A DNA stretch of 64,000 bases from Pseudomonadota bacterium (GTDB lineage: Bacteria; Pseudomonadota; Gammaproteobacteria; Xanthomonadales; SZUA-38), in the NCBI GenBank assembly GCA_039033415.1, contig JBCCCR010000026.1:1-64000 (forward strand), written 5' to 3'. Positions 38,001-45,873 of this stretch are shown in pieces. Each line of letters opens with the position of its first letter. Within the stretch, counting starts at the first letter, position 1. Under the pieces are notes generated by a model, which worked only from the letters and a program-made list of their open reading frames with translations, was not told the origin of the DNA and made no database searches. The position numbers and the translations under genes are program-made.

Positions 38001-41000
38001 CACGCCCGGCGCGCTCAACAACGCGATTACCGGCTGGGGCGCGGACGCTGATCAGCTGGTGGTTTATTTGGCCGATCACGGTTCGGAGGACGTCTTTCGG
38101 CTGAACCCTCGCAACACGCTGAGCGCAAGCCAGCTCGCGTCAGCGCTGGATACCGTCCAGGCCGGTCCGGACGGCGTGAGCCAGGCCGTGGTGATCTACG
38201 AGGCCTGCCGGGCCGGCAGCTTTGTCGACGATCTCGCGAACAGCTCCGTCAACCGGATCGTGCTGGCCAGCACCGGCGAAGCGCAGAGCGCCAAATTTGT
38301 CTCTGACGGTATCCTCAGCTTCTCGAACCAGTTCTGGACGCAGATCTTCTCGGGTTCGGACCTCGCTGATGCATACAGCACAGCGTCTCAGGTGATGACG
38401 GCATCGTTTACCGACCAGCAGCCTGAAGCCGACGCCGATGGAGACGGGAGCAGCAATGAGCCGATCGAAGATCTGGCTGCGCTAGCCGGCGTTTTTGTCG
38501 GGGCGGGCACCGACTTTGACCCGGGTTCGCCGATCATCACCAGCGTTACGGCACCGCAGACGCTGGCCAGCGGGAACACGGCGCAGATCAGCGCGTTCGG
38601 CGTCAGCGATGCGGACGGCGTGAGTCGGGTTTATGCGGAGATCATTCCTCCTGACTTCGAAGACGTGGACATCGACCAGCCGGTCCGAGAGTTTCCCGGC
38701 TTTGAGCTGCAGCCGGACAGCCGCGGCAGCGTGGACTACACGCTGATCTATGACGAGTTCTCCATCGAAGGCGTCTATGTGATCAACGTCTACGCCCAGG
38801 ACCGGTTCGGCAACGTTTCCTCGCCATCTACCACAACGGTTACCGTCGGCAATCCGGAGCTGCGCAAAGCGCTGCTGATTGTCGGCGGCGAGACCACTGA
38901 TCCGCGCTGGTCGGCTTACAGTGCCAACGGATCGTTTGCGTTTACGGCGTTGAGCGCGCAGGGCTACAGCGATCTTGGCCTCGAGACGGTGCGGTATCTG
39001 TCCAACGGCGGTGGCGAGGGCGTCGACGGCGCCGCCGGCAGCGCCAACGTGGCTGACGGGTTCGCCTGGGCCGGGACGCAGGCGCAGGACGTCGTGGTGT
39101 ATCTCGTGGGCGGTGTACGCAGCGGCGCGCTGCGGCTGGCGAGCGGCGATCGGCTCACCGTCAGCGAGCTCGCCGACTATCTGGATAACCTGGAGGCCGC
39201 CATCAGCGGCCGGCTTGTGGTGCTCTATGACGGCAACCGATCGGGTGCGTTTCTTCCCCGTCTCGCCTCGGCCAGCGACGATCGTCGACTCTTGATCACG
39301 AGCGCCGCCGCGTCGCAGGACGCCAGTTTCCTGCTGGACGGGACCTTGAGCTTTTCGCAGTTCTTCTGGAATCGGGTGCTGAATGGCGACTCGGTGCTGG
39401 AGGCGTTTGAAGCGGCGCGCGACGCCATCAGCTTTTCCGCCGGCGGGCAGACGCCTCAGCTCGACGATAACAGCAACGGTGAGGGCAACGACGCTGAGGA
39501 CGGGCTGCTGGCGAGCGCGTACTCGATCGGCACCGGGATCCTGCAGGATGCCAACGGACCAACGGTTGGCGAGACGGGGCCGGACGTGGTGCTGTCCGGG
39601 GGCGTGACGACCGCAGACATCACCGTCAATGATGTGTTGAGCACCGGATCGGTGGATCAAGTTTTTGGTGTCGTCACAACGCCACCGCCGCAGCAGCTTA
39701 CCGACAGCTTCGCGTTTGCACCAACCAACGTCGATGCTGACGGCAACGGCGAATACACCGGCACCTACGGCGGCTTCGGACCTCTGCCGGGCGGCGGCTT
39801 CGCCGCGGGCGACTACAGCATTTCTGTCTATGCACGCGACGCCCGCGGCAACGTGTCGTTCCAGGAGAACCTGCGGGTGGAACAAACCGCGGGGCCGGAC
39901 GGCTATGAGCCCGACGCCACGCGCGCTGCGGCCTCGGTGATTTTTGTGGACGATCTCGACGCGCAGCCGCACACGTTTCATGTCGATAGCGACGCCGACG
40001 TGATGAGTTTCACCGCGGTGAACTCGCCGGCCGGGCCCGGCAATCCCGCGCAGACTTATCAGATTGAGGTCTCCGAGATCGACGATTTTTCCGGCGCTGC
40101 GTTCAATCTTCGGATCGAACTGTTCGGCCCCACCACGCCGCTGGGAACGCCGCTCGCGACCACCAGCGGGGGGTTGAGCGGAAGCCTGTCACTGACCTGG
40201 CCACCGGCTAACGCCGCTTATGACGAAGGGGAAGGGGAGTATTTTGTCCGAGTCAGCGCGCTGTCATCGACACAGCGCGGAAAGTACGAGGTTCGGGTCT
40301 TCCGACCCGACGTGCTGCTGACGGGCCTGGTCCGCGGTTCAGTGGTGGACGCGCAGACCGGGCTGCCCGTGGTTGGCGCGCTGATCAGCACCGGGGGCAC
40401 GGTGGCTGCCGCCAGCAATCCGCTCGGGGAGTTTCAGCTAGTGGAAAACCCGGGCAGCTACGATCTGACCGTGATTCCGCCGGCCGGCTATGACGGCCTG
40501 GTGGAAGCGGCGGTGCCAGTGGTGGAAAGCCTGACGACCTGGCGCCTGCTGCAGCTAGACCCCAGCGGGGTGGCGCCGACCGTGTTTACCGGAACGGCTG
40601 ACAATATTGGTCAAACGAGCGTCACCCTCGATGGCCAGGTCTCACCCAACGGCGAGACAACCAGCGTGCTGTTTTCGGTTCAGCCAGCGGCCGGCGGGAT
40701 TGTTCAGCCCGGTGATCTGGCGGCGGCAGCGCCGCTGTCGGACGTTACCGCCCAGGTGTCGGGTCTGACGTGTGAAACCGGGTATCAATTTCGAGTGAGC
40801 GCTACCAACGCCAGCGGCACCAGCGACGGCAACCTGGTCGCGTTTACCACCGCGGACTGCGTCACGCCGCCCACCGTCGGGACGCCGCAGGCGCAGTCGA
40901 TCACCGATAGCAGCGCCACCCTGACCGTGCAGGTTGATCCGATGGGTAGCGATACCACCACGGCGTTCCGCTGGCGGCCGGTCGGCGGTGTGTTCAACGT

Positions 41001-42441
41001 CTACACCGATTCATCCCCGGTCCTGACCGGCAACGGCTTACAAACGGCGACGCTGGACGTCGCCGATCTGACCTGCGGTACGAACTATGACCTGCACGCC
41101 CGGGCGAGCAACAGCGGCGGCATGGTCGAAAGCGCCTTCGCAAGCTTTGCTACGGCAGCCTGTCCGCAGCCGCCGCCGGTGGTGACCACGCTCGCCGCCC
41201 AGAGCGTCACCGAAACCAGCGCTGACCTGCGGGCGGCTGTCGACCCCAACGGTGCGAGTACGCTGGTGGAATATGTTTTTGCGGCGGTCGGCGAAGCGGA
41301 CGGTCCCTGGCTGACCGCAACCACGATCACCGAGTCGACCACGGTGGTCGCGCCGGTCAGTGGCCTGGACTGTGGCCGAAGCTATCGGTATCGGTTCCGG
41401 GCCAGCAACGCCGGTGGTCAAACCGAAGGGGCTGAGCTCAGTTTTATGACCACCGAGTGTCCCGCTGACTTCCCCGAGACCACCAGCGTTGCGGCAAACG
41501 CGGTGAGTCAGACGTCCGCCACGCTCAACGCAACCGTCAACCCGAACGGGTCCGAGACCCAGGTGAGCTTCGACTTTGGCCGGGGCGGCGTGTTCACCGA
41601 TTCGGCGGCGCTGGACGTGACGCTCGACGGCAGCGACACCCAGCCGGTGAGCGTGGTGCTGACAGGCCTGGTCTGTAACAGCGAGTACCAGTTCCGGGTC
41701 CAGGCAACCAACGCGGCGGGTACCGCCTTCGGTGCGGCGCTGACGTTCACGACCAACCCCTGTGATCGGATCCTCCTGGTGGACGACGACGACAACGTGC
41801 CCGACGTGTTGCCCACCTACAGCGGCGCGCTCGACACGTTGGGTTTTGCTTTCGACGTGTGGAACACCAACGGGGCGGACGCGGAGCCCGGCCAGGCTGA
41901 GCTGGAGAGCTATTCCACCGTCATCTGGTTTACCGGCAATAACGCCGAAGTTGGCACCGGCCCTTCTTCCACCAGTGAGGAGGCGCTGGGAGCGTACCTG
42001 AACGGCGGTGGATGCCTGGCGGTCTCGGCTCAAGATTATTTCACTGTGCGCGCTAACGGCAGCGTTCCGACTCCGCTGATGGCCGACTACCTGGGCGTCA
42101 GCGGCGGCACCAGCGACGCGGGGCCCGCTGAGGTGGCCGGCGTCTCTGTTGAGTTTGCAGGACTGCCAGCGAGCGGTAGCTACGTGCTGGACTACGCGAG
42201 TGCTGCTCTGCAGGACAGGGCTGACGAGCTGGCCGAAGACAGCACCGCCGCAGCGTCTTTCAGCGGTGAGGGCCGGACGGCAGGTCTACAAAAACTGACT
42301 CCGGTTTACCGAACGCTCTACCTGGGTTTCCCGCTGGCCGCGGTTCCGGGTGCCACCGAGCAGGCCGCCGTACTCAGCGCTATGCTGGACTTTTGTCGCG
42401 GGGCCGATCAGATTTATGCCGATGGGTTTGAAGATGAATAG
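35062..42441 (+). CDS. Giant secreted protein: NHL propeller, tandem C13 peptidase domains, FN3-like repeats
   Basis: 2459 residues from GTG at 35062; ATG at 35089 is also possible. Signal peptide to ~41. Then an Ig/cadherin-like domain (SAFADPDGDVLNFQANGLP ~275-345), an NHL-type propeller ~350-910 (repeated VYVADANRVQVFD, MYIADAGNFRVQKFS, LYITDRANNNVQVLD), a C13 legumain-like domain ~915-1155 with His in YLADHGSED (~1006) and Cys in IYEACRAGSF (~1048), an Ig-like domain, a second C13-like domain ~1268-1500 lacking both residues, a prepeptidase-like region, a carboxypeptidase-regulatory-like domain ~1755-1830, four FN3-like repeats ~1838-2233 each with a Cys pair, and a glutamine-amidotransferase-like domain (ILLVDDDDNVPDVLPTY). 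Ends IYADGFEDE. Lies 9 nt after tpsA; cell-surface or secreted protease role inferred. Confidence 0.82.
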   Translation: MHRGDSAGLMPRAGSWPGRATLARLLATGALALLSATGAAAQTLNLIDRTSACLSSPLLGLSHNADPPGTAFVVQSADGFRVPDGPAWRLDQLRVRGSFNGSELSPEGVDVRVYQNSETQNAPDAQVCSFNVALSQLGPQASSGNFEINLPQEPASACELPAGRYWLSVVFNGSIGGNPSQGRYWYWDQSTDASMVSWRMRASADLDGTGISCPDWLPRDQCSSVTQENSLCFGLSGNTNVTLRDSLADQFTSAGTSFLMDVGSAFADPDGDVLNFQANGLPDSLALDPVSGRISGTLQQTDIPGSPYTVDVSVTDQDGETALDTFSLVVADNEVSEFRFRRLWPVLQQPWYFGSGAPDVAFAGEALFVANADFSRIQRFTQLGLLISNLFIEGPGGAGTVGKPRVIAASRKAVYTVGDLDPQIHMLDPEGRLIRKFGASELGGQVPQFLAVTERGCRRLGGCVFVGLPDRVLKFSEQGQFLTSFGACSSAPCGGGTVQTLGGLGASEDGFVYLADAAEDQLIVLRAQPGDAISTPPTLLTEVGSSGTDPGQFQQPSDLTLDRQGRVYVADANRVQVFDELGAVLDEYQANDPARTIRRLEFGPGNLGFASNDLAQVVRFRRVGDVEAGASTLNLSTPYSSADDAPGFFRQPVDLAAGPNSNMYIADAGNFRVQKFSPQGDLQNGFGSEGTGPGEFSRMIALDAGTAFGQFRVSVLDDTGTEYRIQRFENQLNFVDQITLPSGADYVDMVIGSGGNAFLVTEQGSALKVAPDGTVLAGWQSEGSGGEFRQVAIAPNGLIYFTVQSPSQDGFEIFDRFGNFVAFLPAAFNAPASLTIATDGKIVLGEIPDVAPDVPRIKIFRQDGVLLQSVGEYGYFPGSFAAPSGLDFAPNGLLYITDRANNNVQVLDPVPPSQVTKVIVVAGGGPYVGNNLWETTQALTNSAYLALAYQGLSGDEIMYLSSNQNEDLDGNGVSDVDAPATPGALNNAITGWGADADQLVVYLADHGSEDVFRLNPRNTLSASQLASALDTVQAGPDGVSQAVVIYEACRAGSFVDDLANSSVNRIVLASTGEAQSAKFVSDGILSFSNQFWTQIFSGSDLADAYSTASQVMTASFTDQQPEADADGDGSSNEPIEDLAALAGVFVGAGTDFDPGSPIITSVTAPQTLASGNTAQISAFGVSDADGVSRVYAEIIPPDFEDVDIDQPVREFPGFELQPDSRGSVDYTLIYDEFSIEGVYVINVYAQDRFGNVSSPSTTTVTVGNPELRKALLIVGGETTDPRWSAYSANGSFAFTALSAQGYSDLGLETVRYLSNGGGEGVDGAAGSANVADGFAWAGTQAQDVVVYLVGGVRSGALRLASGDRLTVSELADYLDNLEAAISGRLVVLYDGNRSGAFLPRLASASDDRRLLITSAAASQDASFLLDGTLSFSQFFWNRVLNGDSVLEAFEAARDAISFSAGGQTPQLDDNSNGEGNDAEDGLLASAYSIGTGILQDANGPTVGETGPDVVLSGGVTTADITVNDVLSTGSVDQVFGVVTTPPPQQLTDSFAFAPTNVDADGNGEYTGTYGGFGPLPGGGFAAGDYSISVYARDARGNVSFQENLRVEQTAGPDGYEPDATRAAASVIFVDDLDAQPHTFHVDSDADVMSFTAVNSPAGPGNPAQTYQIEVSEIDDFSGAAFNLRIELFGPTTPLGTPLATTSGGLSGSLSLTWPPANAAYDEGEGEYFVRVSALSSTQRGKYEVRVFRPDVLLTGLVRGSVVDAQTGLPVVGALISTGGTVAAASNPLGEFQLVENPGSYDLTVIPPAGYDGLVEAAVPVVESLTTWRLLQLDPSGVAPTVFTGTADNIGQTSVTLDGQVSPNGETTSVLFSVQPAAGGIVQPGDLAAAAPLSDVTAQVSGLTCETGYQFRVSATNASGTSDGNLVAFTTADCVTPPTVGTPQAQSITDSSATLTVQVDPMGSDTTTAFRWRPVGGVFNVYTDSSPVLTGNGLQTATLDVADLTCGTNYDLHARASNSGGMVESAFASFATAACPQPPPVVTTLAAQSVTETSADLRAAVDPNGASTLVEYVFAAVGEADGPWLTATTITESTTVVAPVSGLDCGRSYRYRFRASNAGGQTEGAELSFMTTECPADFPETTSVAANAVSQTSATLNATVNPNGSETQVSFDFGRGGVFTDSAALDVTLDGSDTQPVSVVLTGLVCNSEYQFRVQATNAAGTAFGAALTFTTNPCDRILLVDDDDNVPDVLPTYSGALDTLGFAFDVWNTNGADAEPGQAELESYSTVIWFTGNNAEVGTGPSSTSEEALGAYLNGGGCLAVSAQDYFTVRANGSVPTPLMADYLGVSGGTSDAGPAEVAGVSVEFAGLPASGSYVLDYASAALQDRADELAEDSTAAASFSGEGRTAGLQKLTPVYRTLYLGFPLAAVPGATEQAAVLSAMLDFCRGADQIYADGFEDE

Positions 42442-44161
42442 CTTGCGCCTGAAAGGTCTACTGCTCCTGGCGGTGGTGCTCTGCGGGAGCGCCGGCGCGG
42501 CGACGCGACACGCGCTGCTCATCGGCGTCGGCAGCTACGATGACCCGGTGTCGGCGCTGCTGGCGCCGCGGTTTGACGTAACGGCCGTCGAAAATACCCT
42601 GCTGGAAAAGTGGGCCTTTGAGCCCACCAACGTGACCCGCCTGCTCGACGGTGACGCGACCCGCGAGGGGATCCTGCGCGCCCTGCGCAATCTTCAGCTC
42701 ACCACCGAACCCGGCGACTTTGTGTTTGTGTACTACGCGGGCCACGGCACCAGCGCGCTGGACTTAAGCGTCGCCGCGGCGCTGCCCCATACCTCGGGCG
42801 CGCTGATCCCCGCCGATTTCAATCGGCACGGCACGCCGGAGGAGATCGCCGAATCGCTGATCATCGGGCGGCGCGATATTCGCCCGATCTTGGCGCAGCT
42901 CGATGCCGCGGGCCGCGAAGTCTTTTTTGTGGTGGACGCCTGCTATTCTGGCAACACGGTCCGTGGCGCCGGCCAGGAGCACACCGGGCGTCCGCCCCTG
43001 CCGGTGCGCGCCGCCGACATTCTGCCGCCGGATGTGCAGGCCACGCCCGCGCCGCCCAGCGAAGAGGCATACCCTTACTCGCAGGTGTTCTATCTTTCGG
43101 CCGCCGGTGAACACGAGCCCGCCGGCGAGATCACCGACAAGCTGCTGCGCTGGTATCCCACCTTCGACGGGCAGCCTCATGGGGCGTTTACTGACGCTCT
43201 GCTGCGCGCCATGCAGGGCCTCACCCCCGGCACGGATGCGAACGGTGACGGCCGCGTGTCTTACCTTGAGCTGTATGAATCCGTGCGCGGCTTTATGGAA
43301 AAACGTGGCTATCCGCAGAGCCCGCAGTTTTTGCCGACGATCGATGAGGCGCAGGTGGACCCCAGCACCGCCATCATTTTTGACCTGCCCGGCGAGCCCC
43401 AGTTTGTGCAGCCCGCACCCGAACCGGATCAGCCGCTGCGGCTCAAATGGATCAACCCCAGTGAAGCGGATCGCCGTCTCGTCAAGAGTCTGAGCGGTCT
43501 GGAGATCACCGACGGTGATGCCGATCTCATTTTGCTGCGTGAGTCCGACCGTAGCGTCCTGCTCAACGCGTCGGGTGATCTCATTTCTGAGGTGTTTGAC
43601 CCGGCCAGCGCTGACCCGTGGCACCGGATTCGCGGGGAGCTGTTCGTGCGCGGCTTGGCCTCACGGGGAGTAGCCAAAGGGGCGAATCAGAACCTGGTGC
43701 TGCAGTACACAGATCCCGCGATGGGGGTGACCGCCGTACGCGGCGACGACCTGGGTTTTGTCATGCGCCCGTCGCTGCCGCTTCATTTGCTGGTGTTCGA
43801 CCTGGAGTCAAACGGCGGCATCAGCCTGCTGTATCCCATCAACAGACAGGAGAAGGCGCGGCAGCCGGCCGGGCGCCTGACCAAGATCGAAGATATAGTA
43901 GTAGTACCACCGTTTGGCATGGACAAGATTGTGGCGGTGGGGTTAGGGCGCCCGCTGGAGGCGGCGGGGCAAGCTTCAACCGAAGGTCTTGGGTCGTTTC
44001 TCGGCCAGACGCTGGATCCCGGCAGCGATGCGCTCGCCCGGTTTCAGCAGCTCCTGGCCGGCCGCGACGACCTGAGGGCCGTCGCGCAACTGTCGCTGAT
44101 CACCACCGACAGCGTGAACCGGGCGGCCCGCGGCGGAGCCGACAGGGGGGATAAGGAATGA
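42434..44161 (+). CDS. Caspase-family (C14) protein with EF-hand-like loop
   Basis: 575 residues from ATG at 42434, overlapping the previous stop by 8 nt. Signal peptide (LKGLLLLAVVLCGSAGAA). Caspase-like p20 region: RHALLIGVGSYDD, His in VYYAGHGTSA (~104), Cys in VDACYSGNTVR (~170). At ~267 a canonical 12-residue calcium loop, DANGDGRVSYLE. The C-terminal ~230 residues (RLKWINPSEADRRLVKSL..., HLLVFDLESNGGISLLYPI) look like the DUF4384-type domain often following bacterial caspases. Clan CD peptidases cleave after basic or acidic residues; the substrate is unknown, but the signal peptide and neighbours place it in the envelope. Confidence 0.9.
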   Translation: MNSLRLKGLLLLAVVLCGSAGAATRHALLIGVGSYDDPVSALLAPRFDVTAVENTLLEKWAFEPTNVTRLLDGDATREGILRALRNLQLTTEPGDFVFVYYAGHGTSALDLSVAAALPHTSGALIPADFNRHGTPEEIAESLIIGRRDIRPILAQLDAAGREVFFVVDACYSGNTVRGAGQEHTGRPPLPVRAADILPPDVQATPAPPSEEAYPYSQVFYLSAAGEHEPAGEITDKLLRWYPTFDGQPHGAFTDALLRAMQGLTPGTDANGDGRVSYLELYESVRGFMEKRGYPQSPQFLPTIDEAQVDPSTAIIFDLPGEPQFVQPAPEPDQPLRLKWINPSEADRRLVKSLSGLEITDGDADLILLRESDRSVLLNASGDLISEVFDPASADPWHRIRGELFVRGLASRGVAKGANQNLVLQYTDPAMGVTAVRGDDLGFVMRPSLPLHLLVFDLESNGGISLLYPINRQEKARQPAGRLTKIEDIVVVPPFGMDKIVAVGLGRPLEAAGQASTEGLGSFLGQTLDPGSDALARFQQLLAGRDDLRAVAQLSLITTDSVNRAARGGADRGDKE

Positions 44162-45873
44162 AACAGACAACAATCGGTCGTTGGGTTTTGCTGGCAGCGC
44201 TGCCGGGGCTGTTGCTGCCGCTGCCCTCAGCGCTCGCCCAAAGTGACGACGTGGAGCGCGGCCTTCAGCGTCGTCCCGGGCTGGAGAACGAGCGCCCCGA
44301 GCTGCCGGAATTCGACGAGCGCGAGGACGTGCCGCTGGATCTGCCGGCAATCGAATCGCTGGCGATCCCCAAAGACACGCTCTCGGGCGCCCCGCTGGTT
44401 TATCTCCAGAAGGTGCAGCTCACGGACGCCACGGAGTTGACCGCCACCGACGTGGGCGAGGTGAGCGCCGCCTACCTGGACCGAAACGTCAGCGCCGAGG
44501 AGCTGCAGCAGCTGAGGGCGGAGCTGACTCAGCTCTATGTCGACCGGGGCTACATCACGTCCGGCGTGCTGCTGCCCGATCAGCGGATCAGTGACGGCAC
44601 GGTCCGCTATCAGGCGGTTGAGGGTCGGCTCGAGGCGCTGGAGGTCTCCACCAGCGGACGACTCCGCCCCTCTTACGTGGAGTCACGGCTTCAGGGTGGG
44701 GGCGACGAGCCGTTGAACGTGGTGGATCTGCGTGAGCAGCTCCGCATCCTGCACGCTGATCCGTTGATCGAACGGGTCGATAGCCGGCTGCTGCCGACGC
44801 AGCAGCGGGGTTCAGCCAGGCTGGTGGTCGACGTCGAGGAGGCCCGCCCGTACAGCCTGTTTTTGACGGCCCACAACAATCGGGCCCCGAGCGTCGGCAG
44901 CGAATGGGTGGAGCTCGGTTTTGTCCATCGCAACCTGCTCGGTTTTGGCGATCGCGCAGAGCTGCGGTACGGGACCGGTGACGGCCTGGATGACTACCAG
45001 CTGGGCTACGCGGTGCCGGTCACCCGAAGCGGGATCACGGTGGGCGTCAGCTACGCGCAGAGCGACGCACAAATTGTCGAAGAACCGTTCAGCCGCATCG
45101 ATATCCGCAGCGACAGCGAGGAGTGGGCCCTGGACGTGGTTGTCCCCTGGAAACGCTTCGGTGCCCGTCGTTTGACCTTTATCGCCGGTGTAGATCATCG
45201 GGAAAGCAATACAAGCCTGCTGGGCATTCCGTTTTCCTTTTCTCCGGGCGTGAACAACGGTCGGGCTGAGGTTACCGCCGCGCGGCTGACCGCGGACTGG
45301 ACCGACCGACGCGCCAACCAGGTTTTTGCGCTGCGGGGACGAATTAGCGTAGGGCTCGATGCCCTCGACTCGACGATCAACGACGGCAATCTGCCCGACA
45401 GCGAGTTTGTGACCTTCCTCGGTCAGGCCCAGTGGTCACGCCGTTTCGGTGAAAACGACAACCAGCTGATTTTGCGCGGCGATTTGCAGAAAACCTTCGA
45501 CGGCCTGCTGCCGCTGGAGAAGCTGTCGATCGGCGGGCGTACGAGCGTGCGCGGCTATCGTCAGAATCTGATGGTGCGCGACAACGGCTGGGTTGCCTCA
45601 GCGGAGTTTCGCATGCCGGCGTTCCGTGACAGCAACGGCCGCAGCAAATTCCAGTGGTCGGTCTTTGCTGACATCGGGCGCGGGTGGAACGAGGATTTCG
45701 ATACGCCGGAGCCTAAGTCGATCGCCAGCGTCGGGGCCGGATTCTTGTGGGATCCACTGCCCGGCCTGCACACCGAGCTCTACCTCGCCCACGGCTTTGA
45801 AGACATCGAGTTCAGCGACAGCGATCCGCAGGACGACGGGATCCACCTCCTGGTTCGTTACGACATCTTCTAA
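44158..45873 (+). CDS. TpsB outer-membrane transporter (ShlB/FhaC family)
   Basis: 571 residues; exports TpsA exoproteins across the outer membrane. Signal peptide (LLAALPGLLLPLPSALA), two POTRA-type domains at about 75-225 (VYLQKVQLTDATELTATDV..., YVDRGYITSGVLLPDQRISDGTVRYQAVEGRLEAL; RLRPSYVESRLQ...), then the 16-strand barrel with RRLTFIAGVDHR and the conserved L6 motif SVRGYR at ~463. Ends LLVRYDIF, a typical terminal aromatic strand. ATGA overlap with the caspase gene. Cognate substrate is presumably the TpsA encoded two genes upstream; the 9-kb separation is unusual. Confidence 0.92.
   Translation: MKQTTIGRWVLLAALPGLLLPLPSALAQSDDVERGLQRRPGLENERPELPEFDEREDVPLDLPAIESLAIPKDTLSGAPLVYLQKVQLTDATELTATDVGEVSAAYLDRNVSAEELQQLRAELTQLYVDRGYITSGVLLPDQRISDGTVRYQAVEGRLEALEVSTSGRLRPSYVESRLQGGGDEPLNVVDLREQLRILHADPLIERVDSRLLPTQQRGSARLVVDVEEARPYSLFLTAHNNRAPSVGSEWVELGFVHRNLLGFGDRAELRYGTGDGLDDYQLGYAVPVTRSGITVGVSYAQSDAQIVEEPFSRIDIRSDSEEWALDVVVPWKRFGARRLTFIAGVDHRESNTSLLGIPFSFSPGVNNGRAEVTAARLTADWTDRRANQVFALRGRISVGLDALDSTINDGNLPDSEFVTFLGQAQWSRRFGENDNQLILRGDLQKTFDGLLPLEKLSIGGRTSVRGYRQNLMVRDNGWVASAEFRMPAFRDSNGRSKFQWSVFADIGRGWNEDFDTPEPKSIASVGAGFLWDPLPGLHTELYLAHGFEDIEFSDSDPQDDGIHLLVRYDIF

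Noticed and set aside
38482-39981. 499-codon minus-strand frame
   Set aside because: Antisense to the tandem C13 region; no recognisable protein.
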